From Streptomyces sp. NRRL WC-3618 (GTDB taxonomy: Bacteria > Actinomycetota > Actinomycetes > Streptomycetales > Streptomycetaceae): 64,000 nucleotides of DNA. The translations under genes and the position numbers were made by a program. The DNA lies in NCBI RefSeq assembly GCF_001280005.1, contig NZ_LGDW01000452.1, forward strand, positions 13,630-77,629. Direction: 5' to 3'. Under the pieces are notes generated by a model, which did no database searches, was not told the DNA's origin, and saw nothing but the letters and a program-made list of their open reading frames with translations. This document shows, in pieces, positions 62,812-64,000 of the stretch. Within the stretch, counting starts at the first letter, position 1. Every line of letters begins with the position of its first letter.

Positions 62812-64000
62812 AGGACATCCTCAGTGCCGTTCTCTCCGGCGAGGCAACTCCCGAGGACTTCGCCGGTCTGAGCCTTCCGAAGACCTGTCGCGCGGTCGTC
62901 ACCAGGAAGGCAGAGGTCGGACTCTTCGAGGGAATCGCCTCGCCGGACAAGGATCCCCGCAAGTCGATGCACCTGGAGGAGGTTCCGCTGCCGGAACTCG
63001 GCCCCGGCGAGGCCCTGGTGGCCGTCATGGCGTCGTCCGTGAACTACAACACCGTCTGGTCGGCCATCTTCGAGCCGCTGCCGACGTTCGGTTTCCTGGA
63101 GCGCTACGGCCGTACCAGCGAGCTGGCCAAGCGCCACGACCTGCCGTACCACATCATCGGTTCCGACCTCGCGGGTGTCGTCCTGCGCACCGGCCCCGGC
63201 GTCAATGCCTGGCACCCCGGCGACGGCCACAACGACACCATGCTCGACCCCGCGCAGCGCGTCTGGGGCTTCGAGACCAACTTCGGCGGCCTCGCCGAGA
63301 TCGCCCTGGTGAAGTCCAACCAGCTCATGCCCAAGCCCGGCCACCTCACCTGGGAGGAGGCCGCCGCACCAGGCCTGGTCAACTCCACCGCCTACCGACA
63401 GCTCGTCTCCCGCAACGGCGCCGGGATGAAACAGGGGGACAACGTCCTCATCTGGGGTGCCAGCGGGGGCCTGGGCTCCCACGCGACACAGCTCGCGCTC
63501 ACCGGCGGCGCCACCCCCGTCTGCGTCGTCTCCAGCGAGCAGAAGGCGGAGATCTGCCGCTCGATGGGTGCGGAACTGGTCATCGACCGCAACGCCGAGG
63601 GCTACAGGTTCTGGAAGGACGAACACAACCAGGACCCGCGCGAGTGGAAGCGGTTCGGCAAACGCATCCGTGAGCTGACCGGCGGTGAGGACGTCGACAT
63701 CGTCTACGAGCACCCCGGCCGCGAGACCTTCGGCGCCTCCGTCTATGTCGCCCGCAAGGGCGGCACGATCGTCACCTGCGCCTCCACCTCCGGCTTCAAC
63801 CACGAGTACGACAACCGTTACCTGTGGATGTCGCTGAAGCGCATCATCGGCTCCCACTTCGCCAACTACCGCGAGGCATGGGAGGCCAACCGGCTGGTCG
63901 TCAAGGGCAGGATCCACCCGACGCTCTCCAAGGTGTACCCCCTGGAGGAGACCGGGCAGGCCGCCTACGACGTCCACCGCAACCTCCACCAGGGCAAGGT
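62808..64000 (+). CDS. cfa8: crotonyl-CoA carboxylase/reductase Cfa8 (partial, runs off the right edge)
   Basis: First 397 codons of an MDR-family crotonyl-CoA carboxylase/reductase, which makes ethylmalonyl-CoA for the Cfa6 extender. Conserved blocks are VMASSVNYNTVWSAIFEPLP (Asn81 matches the CO2-pocket Asn), RVWGFETNFGGLAEIALV (Phe-Glu pair at 155-156), NVLIWGASGGLGSHATQLAL (nucleotide fold) and GFNHEYDNRYLWMSLKR (pocket His). Compared with the CCR sequences I remember, about 15 residues are missing between WHPGD and GHNDTML. About 50 codons of the 3' end lie outside the window. It starts within the P450 stop (ATGA). Confidence 0.93.
   Translation, partial: MKDILSAVLSGEATPEDFAGLSLPKTCRAVVTRKAEVGLFEGIASPDKDPRKSMHLEEVPLPELGPGEALVAVMASSVNYNTVWSAIFEPLPTFGFLERYGRTSELAKRHDLPYHIIGSDLAGVVLRTGPGVNAWHPGDGHNDTMLDPAQRVWGFETNFGGLAEIALVKSNQLMPKPGHLTWEEAAAPGLVNSTAYRQLVSRNGAGMKQGDNVLIWGASGGLGSHATQLALTGGATPVCVVSSEQKAEICRSMGAELVIDRNAEGYRFWKDEHNQDPREWKRFGKRIRELTGGEDVDIVYEHPGRETFGASVYVARKGGTIVTCASTSGFNHEYDNRYLWMSLKRIIGSHFANYREAWEANRLVVKGRIHPTLSKVYPLEETGQAAYDVHRNLHQGK

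Overview
The window is high-GC actinobacterial DNA with strong Streptomyces character: frequent GTG starts, GTGA/ATGA start-stop overlaps, GntR/LacI/LuxR regulators, and the interspersed GC-rich repeats common in that genus. The right half carries what I recognise as a coronafacoyl phytotoxin (coronafacic acid) gene cluster in the order known from Streptomyces scabiei. With a secreted NPP1 (necrosis-inducing type) protein and plant-polymer and inositol catabolism genes next door, this suggests a plant-pathogenic Streptomyces of the S. scabiei type. Species identity is inference; nothing in the window proves it.

Left part (1-12.5 kb): a two-component pair (histidine kinase 196-1320, NarL-type regulator 1317-1994), a short membrane peptide, a Ppx/GppA-type phosphatase, RNase J, a broken CPBP-type membrane protease, a 1739-residue secreted protein with two GH43 glycosidase domains and two LamG domains, and a GNAT acetyltransferase.

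Inositol region (12.6-26.6 kb): GntR regulator, iolD, iolB and a 47-codon stump of iolC on the minus strand, divergent from a complete sugar ABC transporter (lipoprotein, permease, single-domain ATPase) and a Gfo/Idh/MocA dehydrogenase. Next come iolG, an SDR and a PhyH-type dioxygenase as a minus-strand operon divergent from a LacI-type regulator, then a third Gfo/Idh/MocA gene. A nearly identical 22-bp operator-like sequence occurs in the iol promoter and upstream of this last gene, 10 kb away.

Aromatic region (26.6-33.4 kb): a GAF/AAA/Fis regulator faces a flavin hydroxylase, intradiol (hydroxyquinol) dioxygenase and maleylacetate reductase, a resorcinol/hydroxyquinol pathway to 3-oxoadipate. 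A perfect 9-bp inverted repeat lies between regulator and operon. A YceI-type protein follows.

33.4-35.1 kb: NPP1 secreted protein, an excalibur-domain membrane protein, tRNA-Pro(GGG) with a strong terminator.

Coronafacoyl cluster (35.3-64 kb, continuing off the right edge): orf1 (ThiF-nitroreductase fusion) and cfaR (PAS-LuxR) on the minus strand; an IS630-like remnant; then, after about 0.9 kb of non-coding DNA ending in a probable CfaR box, cfa1 (ACP), cfa2 (FabZ-like), cfa3 (ketosynthase), cfa4 (KS-like), cfa5 (acyl ligase), cfa6 and cfa7 (modular PKSs), cfl (coronafacate ligase), an F420-type oxidoreductase, a CYP107AK1-like P450 and most of cfa8 (crotonyl-CoA carboxylase/reductase). 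Cfa1-5 would build the cyclopentenone starter, Cfa8 would supply ethylmalonyl-CoA, Cfa6/7 would extend and release the chain, the P450 and oxidoreductase would tailor it, and Cfl would couple it to an amino acid. Several of these proteins show unexpected residue changes at catalytic positions, described in the findings.
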